DNA of 64,000 nucleotides from Corynebacterium endometrii (GTDB lineage: Bacteria; Actinomycetota; Actinomycetes; Mycobacteriales; Mycobacteriaceae): contig NZ_CP039247.1 of NCBI RefSeq assembly GCF_004795735.1, positions 868,001 through 932,000 of the forward strand. The letters are read 5' to 3'. This document shows, one piece after another, positions 33,172 through 42,719 of this stretch. The notes beneath the pieces were generated by a model. That model saw only the letters and a program-made list of their open reading frames with translations, made no database searches and had not been told where the DNA came from. Within the stretch, counting starts at the first letter, position 1. The number at the start of each line of letters is the position of its first letter. The position numbers and the translations under genes were made by a program.

Positions 33172-34860
33172 TTAATCAACGGTTTCCTTGAGGTGCTCCT
33201 CGCGCAGCGGGAAGAGCAAGATCATCGCCACGATGGTTAGTGGCACCATGAGCAGGAATACCGGCGTGAGGCCATCGTTGTAGGAATTTAAGATAGCCAG
33301 CTTGATTGGCTCCGGCATCTGGGAGACCATCTCCGGGGTCAGTGAATTCATTCCCTCGTCCCCAAAGTGCGCGGCGTAATCGCGGCCCTGCTGTCCTAGC
33401 TTGGCCAGGGCCTCCGGCATGCGGGCCTCCATCTCACCACGCATGTTGTGGATGAAGAGGGAACCAACGAGGGATGCGCCCACCGCGGAACCGATCTGGC
33501 GGAAGAAGTTGTTGGCGGCGGTGGCGGTGCCCACCAGGGAAACGGGGAAGGAGTTCTGGACGATAAGGACCAGAACCTGCATGACCAGGCCCAGACCGAT
33601 GCCGAACACCAGAAGGCGGAGCCCAAGATTCGGCAGGGACGTGTCATAGGTCAAGGTAGACATCCACCACAGGCAGACGGTGGTGATGGCAAGGCCGATG
33701 ATGGGGTAACGCTTGTAGTGACCGGTACGGGCGATGATAAAGCCCACCGCGGTAGAGGTGCCCATCATGCCCACCATCATTGGAATCATCATGAGGCCGG
33801 CATTGGTTGGGGTCAGGGTGTGGACCATCTGCAGGTACGTAGGCATGTAACCAAGCACGCCGAACATCGCGAGTCCCAGCATCGTACCCGCCAGAGTGGT
33901 CAGCAGCATGTTGCGGTTGCGGAACAATCCCATGGGAATGAGCGGGTTGGCGGCGCGGCGCTCGGTGAAGATGAGCAGCAGGCCAGCGGCCACGGCCGTT
34001 ATGCCTAGTCCGATAATGACCGGGGAGGTCCACTCATATTCAGTTCCGCCCCACGTGGTGGTGAGGATTGTGGAGGACGTAAACAGCGCAATAAATAGCG
34101 CGCCGAGCCAGTCGAAACCAACCATGGACGAAGAGCCCTTGCGCAGTTTCAGAACGATGACGCAGACGATGAGTGCCAGCAGGCCCAGCGGGATGTTCAT
34201 CCAGAGGCCCCAGCGCCAGCCGGGGCCATCCGTGAACCAGCCACCTAGGACCGGGCCCAGGACGGAGGAAAGGCCAAAGACGGAGCCCATGATGCCCATG
34301 TACTTGCCGCGCTGACGGGCGGGGATGACCTCAGCGACGATAGCCTGCGAATTGAGCATCATGGCACCGGCGCCGAAGCCCTGAATGGCTCGGCCCACGA
34401 TGAGCAGGTTCATGCTCTGGGCGAAACCGCCTATCGCGGAGCCAATGATGAAGATGGCGATGCCGGTAATGTAAGGCCACTTTCGCCCCATCGTGTCGCC
34501 GAGCTTGCCTGCGATTGGCATGGCAATGGTCATGGTCACCAGGAATGAGGATATAACCCAGCTCATGTGCTCAACTCCGCCTAGTTCGCCCACGATAGTG
34601 GGCAGGGCGGTGGAGAAGATCATCTGGCCCAGGGAACTCATCAGCATGGTGAGCAGCAGGGCGATGAAGATAATGGTGACGTTCGGGGCCGCCTTGGCCG
34701 CGGAGACCGGGTGGGCGTGTTCCGCCGGCTCAGTAATTGCGGCCTCTGGCGTCACGTGTGCCTGGTCTTTCCTGACGTTTGGATTAACCACAGGGCTGGC
34801 ATGGACGTCAGCATCGACGCGTGGTTCATCATGGTGATGATCAGGGTTGTTATTTACCAT
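33172..34860 (-). CDS. MFS drug-efflux transporter (DHA2/EmrB type, 14 TM)
   Basis: A 562-residue proton-driven multidrug exporter. Motifs: LGGVEHMSWVISSFLVTM, GKLGDTMGRKWPYI (motif A), RAIQGFGAGAMMLNSQAIVA (motif B region) and GSVFGLSSVLGPVLGGWFTD (motif C, antiporter). About 14 hydrophobic segments, with a His/Asp-rich cytoplasmic N-terminus of about 50 residues (DHHHDE). It overlaps the upstream TetR gene by 7 bases, so expression is coupled to the repressor and should respond to the exported compounds. Confidence 0.92.
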   Translation of the reverse strand: MVNNNPDHHHDEPRVDADVHASPVVNPNVRKDQAHVTPEAAITEPAEHAHPVSAAKAAPNVTIIFIALLLTMLMSSLGQMIFSTALPTIVGELGGVEHMSWVISSFLVTMTIAMPIAGKLGDTMGRKWPYITGIAIFIIGSAIGGFAQSMNLLIVGRAIQGFGAGAMMLNSQAIVAEVIPARQRGKYMGIMGSVFGLSSVLGPVLGGWFTDGPGWRWGLWMNIPLGLLALIVCVIVLKLRKGSSSMVGFDWLGALFIALFTSSTILTTTWGGTEYEWTSPVIIGLGITAVAAGLLLIFTERRAANPLIPMGLFRNRNMLLTTLAGTMLGLAMFGVLGYMPTYLQMVHTLTPTNAGLMMIPMMVGMMGTSTAVGFIIARTGHYKRYPIIGLAITTVCLWWMSTLTYDTSLPNLGLRLLVFGIGLGLVMQVLVLIVQNSFPVSLVGTATAANNFFRQIGSAVGASLVGSLFIHNMRGEMEARMPEALAKLGQQGRDYAAHFGDEGMNSLTPEMVSQMPEPIKLAILNSYNDGLTPVFLLMVPLTIVAMILLFPLREEHLKETVD

Positions 34861-35477
34861 GTCAGTCCCTTCGAAAAAGTAGTAAGTTGCTTGGCCGCGT
34901 TGCGGAAACTGTCCGAGAATCCTTCGTCCGGCTTTTTGCAGGACATTGCCAGCCAGAGCGATTCACGCAGGAAGGAAGCAGTGATCGCTGCCTCCATTTC
35001 CAAGGAGATCTCAGTCAGCTTGCGGTCTTGGGGATGGAGCCTGAAATGTTCCGCTATGAGTTCCACGGTCTCGGAGGAATTAGCCCGGCGGCGGGCCATC
35101 AATTCCGCGGCGGCATTGGGGTCCGTGGCGATACGTTGGCGGCGCTGCCAGATCTCCTGACGAGGATCCTGGTCCGTGAAGCGGTCTCGCATGACGTTCA
35201 TTATGAGTTTGATGACATTATCCGTAGGGGTATGGATAATTTGCTCACGTTCGTCATCGCTAAAAGCGGCAATAGGGGAGCCTAGGACGGCCTCATCCTT
35301 AGAGTCGAAGTAGTTGAAAAAGGTCCGCCGCGATATCCCAGCGTCCTCGCAGATTTCTTCCACGGTGACCTCTTTGAAGCCGCGCTCATCGACGAGGCGC
35401 GTAGCGGCGTCCTCGATACTCCGGCGAGTATCTCGGCGTTTTTGTTCGCGAAGTCCAATAGTCTCTGTTTCTTGCAC
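34854..35477 (-). CDS. TetR-family repressor of the efflux operon
   Basis: A 207-residue TetR regulator with HTH VTVEEICEDAGISRRTFFNY (near residues 37-56) and a C-terminal effector domain. It forms an operon with the MFS gene. The GTG at 35477 has AAGG nine bases upstream and gives the family-like N-terminus QETETIGLREQKRRDTRR. A start at 35504 would place the probable operators inside the coding region. The 15-bp palindromes just upstream make autoregulation likely. Confidence 0.85.
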   Translation of the reverse strand: MQETETIGLREQKRRDTRRSIEDAATRLVDERGFKEVTVEEICEDAGISRRTFFNYFDSKDEAVLGSPIAAFSDDEREQIIHTPTDNVIKLIMNVMRDRFTDQDPRQEIWQRRQRIATDPNAAAELMARRRANSSETVELIAEHFRLHPQDRKLTEISLEMEAAITASFLRESLWLAMSCKKPDEGFSDSFRNAAKQLTTFSKGLTW

Positions 35478-35538
35478 GAGGTGCAACCTTACACCCGGGT
35501 GCACTTTTTCTCCAAGTGCAACTTTGCACTAAGTGCAA
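35472..35538. promoter_or_regulatory. Paired TetR operators, TTGCAC-N3-GTGCAA
   Basis: Two perfect 15-bp palindromes, TTGCACGAGGTGCAA (35472-35486) and TTGCACTAAGTGCAA (35524-35538), are 52 bases apart centre to centre. Extra half-sites (GTGCAC at 35499-35504, AAGTGCAA at 35514-35521) lie between them. They sit over the start of the TetR-MFS operon. Confidence 0.75.
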
Positions 35539-35632
35539 AAGTCTAGTTGGGGATGTAAAAAGCGCCCACTTACTGGGCGCAGTGGGCGCTAACGTCGCGC
35601 GGGCGAAGGGGATAAGTATCGACGAAAAGGAC

Positions 35633-36205
35633 TTATTCCCGGGTCAACATAGCCGCGACAATAATTTGGCCGCCTTCGACGTATTCGGCAACGATTCCGT
35701 CCTCGGTCTGGGTAAATGACCACGTGCCAGTGGGATTGCACTTCGAATTCAGCGGGTTGGCCTTGAATACCACCGCGGCGTTATCAATCTGTGCATCGGA
35801 TAGGAATACCTGGCACCCCTGGCGCGGGTAGACCAGCAGTCCCTCGTCACCGGTAATCGATACTGCCCCAAGCCAAGTGGAGGGGTTATCCGCCTGGATG
35901 GCGTTGCGGAAGGCGCCGGAATATGTGCCCGTTAATTCGCTTACCTCTTGGGGAACAATGGCATCTACGGAGTCCGAGGATGGGAAATTCTCAGTGATGG
36001 GCTGAGGTTGCGGCTTGGAAAGCCCAATGGCTCCAGCGACAATCGCCGCAATCGCGGCCAAAACCAACACCGCGATGCCCGTGCCGACTACCAAGCGCCT
36101 GGTGGAAGCGGACTCCTTAGCGGGGCCGAACGTGTTGGCGGGGTTTCCTGACGGGGAGGCCGGAGACCCAGGCGGCTGGGAAATGGGCTGCGAGCTATGG
36201 GGCAT
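35633..36205 (-). CDS. Membrane-anchored hypothetical protein
   Basis: A 190-residue protein: Pro/Ser-rich cytoplasmic N-terminus (about 35 residues), one transmembrane helix (LVVGTGIAVLVLAAIAAIVAGAIGL), then an extracytoplasmic beta-rich domain (LTGTYSGAFRNA, WLGAVSITGDEGLLVY, GTWSFTQTEDGIVAEYVEGG) with two cysteines. Not recognised. The TAGAAT -10 lies 7 bases before ATG 36205, which supports a leaderless start; longer versions up to 36277 lack any ribosome binding site. Confidence 0.7.
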   Translation of the reverse strand: MPHSSQPISQPPGSPASPSGNPANTFGPAKESASTRRLVVGTGIAVLVLAAIAAIVAGAIGLSKPQPQPITENFPSSDSVDAIVPQEVSELTGTYSGAFRNAIQADNPSTWLGAVSITGDEGLLVYPRQGCQVFLSDAQIDNAAVVFKANPLNSKCNPTGTWSFTQTEDGIVAEYVEGGQIIVAAMLTRE

Positions 36206-36212
36206 GGCGTAC

Positions 36213-36218
36213 ATTCTA
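36213..36218 (-). promoter_or_regulatory. -10 box of a leaderless gene
   Basis: On the minus strand TAGAAT is followed by GTACGCC and then the ATG at 36205. Confidence 0.55.
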
Positions 36219-36317
36219 AAAGCCACAACCCCGCCAGCACCACTCGAGATCCTTGAAAGGACCGGTAGCAATGCCAACGGGGCGAAAAGATCTACTCGGC
36301 TGTACCAGCCGCGCTAT

Positions 36318-37334
36318 CTAGCGGCGGGACTCCGGATCGGAGTAGTCAACCACGGAGTACTCCTGCAGCTTCGCCAGCTGGTGGAGGGACTCGATGTAGC
36401 GGACGGTGCCGGACTTGGAACGCATAACCAGGGAACGGGTGGTGGCACCGTTCTTGCGATAGGAAACGCCACGCACCATGTCACCGTTGGTCACGCCGGT
36501 CGCGGAGAAGTAGCAGTTATCGGAAGAAACCAGGTCATCGAGGGTCAGCACCTTGTCCAGGTCGTGGCCGGCCGCGCGCGCCTTTTCCGCCTCGGCTTCG
36601 TCCTTCGGCCACAGCTTGCCCTGAATCTCGCCGCCCATGCACTTCATCGCGCATGCGGTAATGATTCCCTCGGGAGTTCCGCCAATGCCCATAGCCATAT
36701 CGATGGAGTTGGTGGTCTGCGCGGTGGCGATCGCGCCGGCTACGTCGCCGTCCATGATCAGGCGGACCTTGGCACCCGCCTCGCGAATCTCCTTGATGAG
36801 CTGCTCATGGCGTGGGCGATCGAGGACCACAACCACCACGTCGGACGGCTTGAGGCCCTTAGCCTCGGCCACGGCCTCAATGTTTTCCTTCACCGACTTA
36901 TTGATATCAATCTTGCCCTTAGCCTCCGGGCCAACCGCGATCTTGTTCATGTAGAACACCGCGGAAGGATCGAACATGGCGCCACGCTCGGTAGCGGCAA
37001 TCACGGAAATAGCGTTTGGGCGGCCCTCTGCCATGAGCCGGGTGCCGTCCACCGGGTCCACTGCGATGTCCATCTCCGGGCCCTCACCGGTGCCCACCTT
37101 TTCGCCGTTGTAGAGCATCGGAGCCTCGTCCTTTTCGCCCTCGCCGATGACCACAACGCCATTCATCTCCACGGAGTTGATGAGCTGGCGCATAGCATCG
37201 ACCGCCGCGCCGTCACCCTCATTCTTCAATCCGCGGCCAACCCAACGGCCAGAGGCAAGCGCCGCCGCCTCGGTGACGCGCACGAGCTCCATTGCTAGGT
37301 TGCGGTCCGGTCCATGCACTGGTTTCTCAGACAT
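36318..37334 (-). CDS. glpX: Fructose-1,6-bisphosphatase, class II (GlpX)
   Basis: A 338-residue class II FBPase, the gluconeogenic step from fructose 1,6-bisphosphate to fructose 6-phosphate. Typical segments: [63 protein letters not shown] (metal and phosphate site) and [22 protein letters not shown] 37334 ([12 protein letters not shown]) has GGAAGG upstream; the longer start at 37364 adds ten unconserved residues. It is the major FBPase of corynebacteria. Divergent from a DUF4245 gene, as in C. glutamicum. Confidence 0.95.
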   Translation of the reverse strand: MSEKPVHGPDRNLAMELVRVTEAAALASGRWVGRGLKNEGDGAAVDAMRQLINSVEMNGVVVIGEGEKDEAPMLYNGEKVGTGEGPEMDIAVDPVDGTRLMAEGRPNAISVIAATERGAMFDPSAVFYMNKIAVGPEAKGKIDINKSVKENIEAVAEAKGLKPSDVVVVVLDRPRHEQLIKEIREAGAKVRLIMDGDVAGAIATAQTTNSIDMAMGIGGTPEGIITACAMKCMGGEIQGKLWPKDEAEAEKARAAGHDLDKVLTLDDLVSSDNCYFSATGVTNGDMVRGVSYRKNGATTRSLVMRSKSGTVRYIESLHQLAKLQEYSVVDYSDPESRR

Positions 37335-37509
37335 AAAAGTGGTGCCTTCCTTACTTGATGGCAAAAGAGGTTATAACAAACTTGTCCGTAGCCGGACTAA
37401 GTGCCCGCGCTGCTTCCTTTTCCATTCTTCCATTTTTAGCCTCTATAAATTCCGTATTTAACCCCCGAAAGTGGGATTGAGGGGTGATAACCAGTCAATC
37501 GCGCGGGAA

Positions 37510-38190
37510 ATGGCAGGTGATAGCTCCATAGTTCGCAATGTTGCGGGGGAACGTGAAATACTGGTGCGCGTGGCAAGTGAGAACAAACCTAAAGTCTTCG
37601 AGACTGGTAGAGACATGATTTTGTCCATCGGCGTCATTGTCGTTGCGATGTTTGCAGTGGTGGGTGCCACTGGGCTGTGCACTATCAACCCAGAAGACTC
37701 ACAGCAAGGCCCGGTGCGTGAAGTTGATGCGCGCTCCTTTTTGGATCTGGAGGCACGCTCGACCGGCATTGCAATCCGCATCCCGGAGGTGCCGGAGGGG
37801 TGGTACACCAACTCGGCGCGCCGCCAATCACTTGCTGGGGAGCTGGCATCGACGGTGGGCTTCGTATCTCCTAATGACGGCTACGTCTCCGCCACTCAGA
37901 CCAATGTTGGTTTGCCCGAGGCGGCCAAGCAGTTTGACGGCAATTTCCGCCCCGATGAACGCACTGTCGACGTGGAGGGCGTAGAGGCGACCGTCTATAG
38001 CTCAGAGGATGAGGAGGTGCGCCCGGTCTGGGCCGCCGACCTGGGGGACGTCCGCTTAGTACTGTCAGGTTCCGCATCCGAGGCGGATTTCACCACGGTG
38101 CTAGAGTCCTTCATCGATGCGCCGGTGGCCGATGGCGTGGGTTCCGCGCCGGAAGGCGGCGTGGGAGCGTCCACGCAATCTTCCCAGTAG
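37510..38190 (+). CDS. DUF4245 membrane protein
   Basis: A 226-residue protein with one transmembrane helix (MILSIGVIVVAMFAVVGATGL) and an extracytoplasmic domain typical of DUF4245 (VDARSFLDLEARSTGIAIRI, VPEGWYTNSARR). Found divergent from glpX in corynebacteria and mycobacteria; function unknown. The start is uncertain: GTG 37471, ATG 37510 and GTG 37570 are all in frame. The family N-terminus (ENKPKVFETGRDM) begins near the last, so the protein may be shorter than listed. TATAAA near 37443 could be the promoter -10 for an early start. Confidence 0.75.
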   Translation: MAGDSSIVRNVAGEREILVRVASENKPKVFETGRDMILSIGVIVVAMFAVVGATGLCTINPEDSQQGPVREVDARSFLDLEARSTGIAIRIPEVPEGWYTNSARRQSLAGELASTVGFVSPNDGYVSATQTNVGLPEAAKQFDGNFRPDERTVDVEGVEATVYSSEDEEVRPVWAADLGDVRLVLSGSASEADFTTVLESFIDAPVADGVGSAPEGGVGASTQSSQ

Positions 38191-38198
38191 TCAGACAT

Positions 38199-38238
38199 AG
38201 TTCAAGGCCCTTCCCAGCTTGGGGGAGGGCCCTGAACT
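38199..38238. terminator. Terminator between converging genes
   Basis: AGTTCAAGGCCCTTCCC pairs with GGGGAGGGCCCTGAACT (one mismatch) around AGCTTG; CTTTAG follows. It can serve DUF4245 (+) and the xse operon (-). Confidence 0.8.
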
Positions 38239-38255
38239 CTTTAGAAGGGCAGAAC

Positions 38256-38672
38256 CTAGGCTGAGAAGGTTACCGTAGCGATTTCGAGCGCGTTGAGCGC
38301 TTCGGGGTCGGCGCCGTCTGCCGACGCCTCCACCGGCTTTTCCTCAACCGTCACCGCCACCCCGGGGCCGGAGGCTGCCTCCTCCAGCTCCTTCGCGCTA
38401 AGACCGGAGATCTTTTGCTTGCCCACGTACACCTCAATCCTTTCCTTCGACGCGGAAGGGGTGATGATAATGTCCGCCACCTTTCCATCCTCGAAGGATA
38501 GGGCGATGGAGCCGGAGAAATAGGTATACAGCCCGGATGTTTGGGTATGCGGGGAGCCAAAGAATTCCTCCACTGTCCTTTCCTTGTCGCCAAAGAAAAT
38601 GGATCCAGCGGAGCCCGATGCGGACACGAAATCCACGCGCTCACCCGGGTAGCCATAAATGCGCATTGCCAT
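38256..38672 (-). CDS. Hypothetical protein downstream of xseB
   Basis: A 138-residue soluble protein, not recognised. It begins RIYGYPGERVDFVSASGSAG and ends with a Glu/Ala/Pro-rich tail. The fold looks mixed alpha/beta with no membrane segment. ATG 38672 lies 3 bases after the xseB stop, so it is the third gene of the xseA-xseB operon; longer starts would overlap xseB. The position suggests nothing firm about function. Confidence 0.7.
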   Translation of the reverse strand: MAMRIYGYPGERVDFVSASGSAGSIFFGDKERTVEEFFGSPHTQTSGLYTYFSGSIALSFEDGKVADIIITPSASKERIEVYVGKQKISGLSAKELEEAASGPGVAVTVEEKPVEASADGADPEALNALEIATVTFSA

Positions 38673-38674
38673 AT

Positions 38675-38971
38675 CTAGAATTCCTCTCCGTCTTCCTGCT
38701 TGTCCGCCCCATCGATGGGGCTGCCCGCTGCTTCGGCCTTGCCCAGCGCGGCCTCGACGCGGGCCGCAGCGCCATCCAGATGGGACTCGCACGCCCTGGC
38801 CAGCGCCTCGCCACGTTCCCAGTACTTCAGGGATTCGTCTAGGCCCATCTGCCCCAGTTCTAGGATCTTGACGGTTTCAATTAACTCATCGCGAGCCTGT
38901 TCGTAGCTCAATTCCTCGACCGGGGTAAAAGCATCCTGGCCGGGCTGGCCGGTGCCGAATGAATCGCTCAT
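38675..38971 (-). CDS. xseB: Exodeoxyribonuclease VII small subunit
   Basis: A 98-residue XseB with the conserved short helical hairpin ([20 protein letters not shown] then [20 protein letters not shown]). It binds XseA to form the single-strand-specific exonuclease VII. The tails at both ends are acidic. It follows xseA by about 60 bases in one operon. Confidence 0.93.
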   Translation of the reverse strand: MSDSFGTGQPGQDAFTPVEELSYEQARDELIETVKILELGQMGLDESLKYWERGEALARACESHLDGAAARVEAALGKAEAAGSPIDGADKQEDGEEF

Positions 38972-39031
38972 AATCGTGGTGTCCTTGTATTTTGTCGAAA
39001 GTTTATAGTGTTCGCGGTGCAGGCAAAGGGG

Positions 39032-40273
39032 TTAGTCCGCCTGTTTAGCGGCCATGGACGCGGCCGTGATGGAGCCATCGCCCACGCGGATGCGCAGCTG
39101 GGACCCGGGCGGGGACTGCGTGTAAGACGTCACTACCTGTGGACCGGAACCGTCCCGCGGGATTACCTGAACAATCGCGTAGCCGCGGTCCAAGGTAGCC
39201 GAAGGCCCCAGCGTAGTGATCTGGGAACGTAGGGAGGCCACGCGCGTGCCCTCACGGTCGAGCAAATGCCCAATATCCCGGCGCATCATCAACCGAGCGC
39301 GCTCAAGCTCATCCCGACGCGCGCGGATAGGGGTCATTGGATCCGCCATCGCCGGGCGGGAACGCAGGTTTTCCACCCCGCGACGCTCGCGCTCGACCCA
39401 GGTCCTCAGTGACGCGGCCATTCGCCCGCGGGCCTCATCGATAAGGGCGTATTCCTCGTTGACGGCGGGGACCACGCGCTTGGCGGCGTCGGTAGGTGTA
39501 GCGGCCCTGAGATCCGCGGCGTTATCGAGCAGCGGGCAGTCCGGCTCATGCCCGATCGCCGATACCACCGGTGTGCGTGCTGCGGCCACCGCGCGAAGCA
39601 ACGCCTCCTCGCTAAACGGCAGCAGATCCTCAACCGAGCCGCCACCGCGGGCAATGATGATGACATCCACGGCGGGGTCAGCATCCAAGACCTTCAACGC
39701 GGCCGTGACTTCCTTGACCGTATTGACGCCCTGGACGGCGGTGTTGATGACCTTGAATTTCACCGCCGGCCACCGATCCTGCGCTACCGCCATAACGTCA
39801 CGCTGGGCGTGGGAGTCACGGCCCGTAATCAATCCAACGGTGGTGGGCAGGAAGGGCAGCGGCCTCTTCCGTGAGGGATCAAAAAGCCCTTCTTTTGTGA
39901 GCTCTTGGCGCAGCATCTCGATCTTGGCCAGCAATTCGCCGATACCCACCGGGCGGATCGCGGTGGTCCACAGGGAAAAACTGCCGCGCCCTGCGTAAAA
40001 GGCCGGCTTTCCGCAGACCACCACGCGATCGCCGTCCTTGGGCGGGGATGGCAGGGAGGTCAACAGGTTAGTGGGGCAGGTCAGCTGGACGGAAGTCTCC
40101 TTCTCCGTATCCCGCAGCGTGAGGTAGGACAGCTTCCAGCTGGGCTTCACATTGACCTGGGTGAGCTGGCCTTCGACCCATACCTGGCCCATGCGTTCGA
40201 TCCAGCCTTTGACCAGATCGTTGACCTTGGATACCGACCAGGCGGTCTCTGGCGTGTTGGCCAGCTTGCTCAT
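39032..40273 (-). CDS. xseA: Exodeoxyribonuclease VII large subunit
   Basis: A 413-residue XseA. N-terminal OB-fold ([31 protein letters not shown]) for single-stranded DNA, then the catalytic core with the expected motifs: [59 protein letters not shown] and [14 protein letters not shown]. The C-terminal coiled coil and GYAIV domain are present. Divergent from ispH, as in C. glutamicum and M. tuberculosis. Confidence 0.95.
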   Translation of the reverse strand: MSKLANTPETAWSVSKVNDLVKGWIERMGQVWVEGQLTQVNVKPSWKLSYLTLRDTEKETSVQLTCPTNLLTSLPSPPKDGDRVVVCGKPAFYAGRGSFSLWTTAIRPVGIGELLAKIEMLRQELTKEGLFDPSRKRPLPFLPTTVGLITGRDSHAQRDVMAVAQDRWPAVKFKVINTAVQGVNTVKEVTAALKVLDADPAVDVIIIARGGGSVEDLLPFSEEALLRAVAAARTPVVSAIGHEPDCPLLDNAADLRAATPTDAAKRVVPAVNEEYALIDEARGRMAASLRTWVERERRGVENLRSRPAMADPMTPIRARRDELERARLMMRRDIGHLLDREGTRVASLRSQITTLGPSATLDRGYAIVQVIPRDGSGPQVVTSYTQSPPGSQLRIRVGDGSITAASMAAKQAD

Positions 40274-40444
40274 GAAACTCCTCCCGCGGGTACTCTTACT
40301 GTGCCCAAGCGTGCCTATTCGCTTGCATCTGCCGGCCGACGCGCCCGTGCGGGGGAGCGCCGAATCCGGCCTAAATCAGGGCGGGTACCCAGCCTTGTCC
40401 ATCCAGTCTATTGTTTTTCCGGACCTTTCGTTACTCTGGGGGAC

Positions 40445-41452
40445 ATGACTGATGCAGGAAAGAACGTTCTCCTCGCCGCGCCCCGCGGCTACTGTGCCGG
40501 TGTTGACCGTGCCGTTGATACCGTTGAACAGGCCCTAGAGAAGTATGGCGCCCCGATTTACGTGCGCAAGCAGATTGTGCACAATCGCTACGTAGTTGAA
40601 TCCCTGTCCGAACGCGGCGTGATCTTCGTTGACGAGGCCTCGGAGGCCCCGGAGGGTGCGCACCTAGTCTTTTCTGCTCACGGTATTGCCCCGAGCGTGC
40701 GCGAGGAAGCCTCCGCGCGCCGCCAGCTAACCCTGGACGCCACCTGCCCGCTGGTGACTAAGGTCCACAATGAGGCCAAGCGCTTTGCTCGCGATGGCTT
40801 CCACATCCTCCTCATCGGCCATGAGGGCCACGAAGAGGTTGAAGGCACCGCCGGAGAGGCCCCCGAGGTGACCCACTTGGTTGATGGTGTCGCCGGCGTG
40901 GAGAAGCTGCCCGAGTTCTTGCAAGATGAAAAACTCATCTGGCTTTCCCAAACCACGCTGTCCGTGGATGAGACCATCGAGATCGTCAACAAGCTGCGTG
41001 AGCGCTTCCCGCACCTGCAGAATCCGCCTTCGGATGACATCTGCTACGCGACCCAGAACCGTCAGGAATCCGTCAAGGCCATCGCGCCCAAGTGTGACCT
41101 GATGATCGTCGTGGGTTCGGCTAACTCCTCGAATTCGGTCCGCTTAGTCGAGGTGGCCCTGGAAGCGGGCGCCAAGTCCTCCTACCTGGTGGATTTCGCC
41201 AAGGAAATCGATGAAGAGTGGCTTGAGGGCGTTAACACCGTGGGCGTTACCTGCGGCGCCTCGGTTCCGGAGCTGCTGGTGCGCGAAGTGTTGGAATTCC
41301 TCGACCAGCGTGGGTATAGCAACGTCGAGCAGGTCACCACTACCACGGAGACCATCCAGTTCGCGCTCCCACGTGAGCTGCGCGAAGCGCGCAACAAGAC
41401 CGCGCGCAACAAGACCGCGGGTGCCAAGGCGGCGGGCAACAAGGCCCTGTAG
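40445..41452 (+). CDS. ispH: 4-hydroxy-3-methylbut-2-enyl diphosphate reductase (IspH/LytB)
   Basis: A 335-residue iron-sulfur enzyme that ends the MEP pathway by making IPP and DMAPP. The three cluster cysteines are at residue 17 ([13 protein letters not shown]), near 100 (DATCPLVTK) and at [10 protein letters not shown] near 268. ATG 40445 is clear from the family N-terminus and GGGGG upstream; the frame extends far upstream only as a shadow of xseA. The C-terminus carries a short repeat ([19 protein letters not shown]) from a 15-bp tandem duplication. Confidence 0.95.
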   Translation: MTDAGKNVLLAAPRGYCAGVDRAVDTVEQALEKYGAPIYVRKQIVHNRYVVESLSERGVIFVDEASEAPEGAHLVFSAHGIAPSVREEASARRQLTLDATCPLVTKVHNEAKRFARDGFHILLIGHEGHEEVEGTAGEAPEVTHLVDGVAGVEKLPEFLQDEKLIWLSQTTLSVDETIEIVNKLRERFPHLQNPPSDDICYATQNRQESVKAIAPKCDLMIVVGSANSSNSVRLVEVALEAGAKSSYLVDFAKEIDEEWLEGVNTVGVTCGASVPELLVREVLEFLDQRGYSNVEQVTTTTETIQFALPRELREARNKTARNKTAGAKAAGNKAL

Positions 41453-41537
41453 GTAAGCGTGTAGTGACTCGCTAAAGAGCCCACCGGTCTTGTGCTGCGC
41501 GTTGGCCTAAAGGAAGCCTTTATAAGAGCGGGCCGTC

Positions 41538-42590
41538 CTAATCGCCGTAAAGATTGTCATCGAGGCGGCTGCGGCGGTTGGGCTTGGCGCTGTGCGGATC
41601 TTTCGGCTGGCCCTGGACGCCGTCAGGAGTCTTCTGCTGGTAGCTAGCCGGCTGGGCCGTGGTTTGCTCGTAGCGTGGCAACTGCGGCGCGCTCGGCTGC
41701 CCCGCTCGGCGGTTCGGGTCGGGGCGGCGGCCCCGGTCGAATTCCTCAGCCACGCGGGATTGGCGTTCCACATTGTGGCGCGCTGCCGCCTGCTCCGATT
41801 GCTCGCGCGCGATGCGCGCACGCTCCACGCGCTCGGCGTGGGCGCTATCCGCGGCGGGTTTGTTGGCGCGGGCGCGCTCTATGCGCTCACGCGCCTCCGC
41901 CTCGCGACGCGCGGCCTGCTCACGGCGGCGTTCTTCGCGGTTACGGGCCTCGTCACCGCCGCGCACGCTGCTTGGGCGCCTGCGCTGCGTGGCGTTGGAG
42001 CGTTCAACCAACTCGGCGACGGACAGGCGCTGATTACGCTCACGCGCCCGATTGGAAACCTCACGGTTGCGGCGGTCGGCCTCGGCCGCTATGCGGCGCG
42101 AGGTCTGTGCCTTTTCTTCCCGTGCCCTATCCCCGCGGCTGCGGAGCATGAGCCGGAGCACCGCGATAAGAATGGTCGCGATGGTAACCGTGATGAGCAG
42201 CGGGAAAAGCTGAATCAACGGGTACACGGACGTGATCAATGCGGTGCGGGAAAAAGGGGAGGCGTTGTCTGTAGCCTGGGCGCGCGTGACCAGCCAGCCC
42301 GTGATTACCGTGGCGATGCCGAAGAGGAGCGGCAGGGATGCCACGGTGAGAAACAGCCCGCGAACCTCGACGAAGAAGGTCGCCACTATCGCCGCTATGG
42401 CAAAAATTACCCCGTACTGCCAGCCGATGTTGGCCATCAGCATGGAGAGGATGGCGCCAGTAGCTAGCGCGGCACACACAATCGCCACGCTGCTGGCGAT
42501 GGGTAGGCTAGCCCCGCGCAAGGAAGAGGATTTTCGAGTAGTCCTCTTAACCTTCGCTTTTGCACGTGGTTGGGATTGAGCGTGTGACAC
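41538..42590 (-). CDS. Membrane protein with long charged C-terminus (DUF6542-like)
   Basis: A 350-residue protein: basic N-terminus, four hydrophobic segments in the first half (SSVAIVCAALATGAILSML, VIFAIAAIVATFFVEVRGLF, VASLPLLFGIATVITGWLV, LIQLFPLLITVTIATILIAVL), then about 200 residues of Arg/Glu/Ala-rich, probably coiled-coil sequence (NREERRREQAARREAEARER) ending in a Pro/Gln-rich tail. Similar proteins sit between ispH and ychF in corynebacteria. Function unknown; the family name is a guess from the membrane layout. Confidence 0.7.
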   Translation of the reverse strand: MSHAQSQPRAKAKVKRTTRKSSSLRGASLPIASSVAIVCAALATGAILSMLMANIGWQYGVIFAIAAIVATFFVEVRGLFLTVASLPLLFGIATVITGWLVTRAQATDNASPFSRTALITSVYPLIQLFPLLITVTIATILIAVLRLMLRSRGDRAREEKAQTSRRIAAEADRRNREVSNRARERNQRLSVAELVERSNATQRRRPSSVRGGDEARNREERRREQAARREAEARERIERARANKPAADSAHAERVERARIAREQSEQAAARHNVERQSRVAEEFDRGRRPDPNRRAGQPSAPQLPRYEQTTAQPASYQQKTPDGVQGQPKDPHSAKPNRRSRLDDNLYGD

Positions 42591-42719
42591 GCTGAGAAAG
42601 TTTACCCCGAGGGAGGTTGACTTTTGTCTTTAACGCACCCGCAAGCCCGCGAAAGATGCGGGCGTCACCCGCCGCTTAGCCCAACTGGGCGCCCCGAGGT
42701 AAAGCCGGGCGATATCGCG

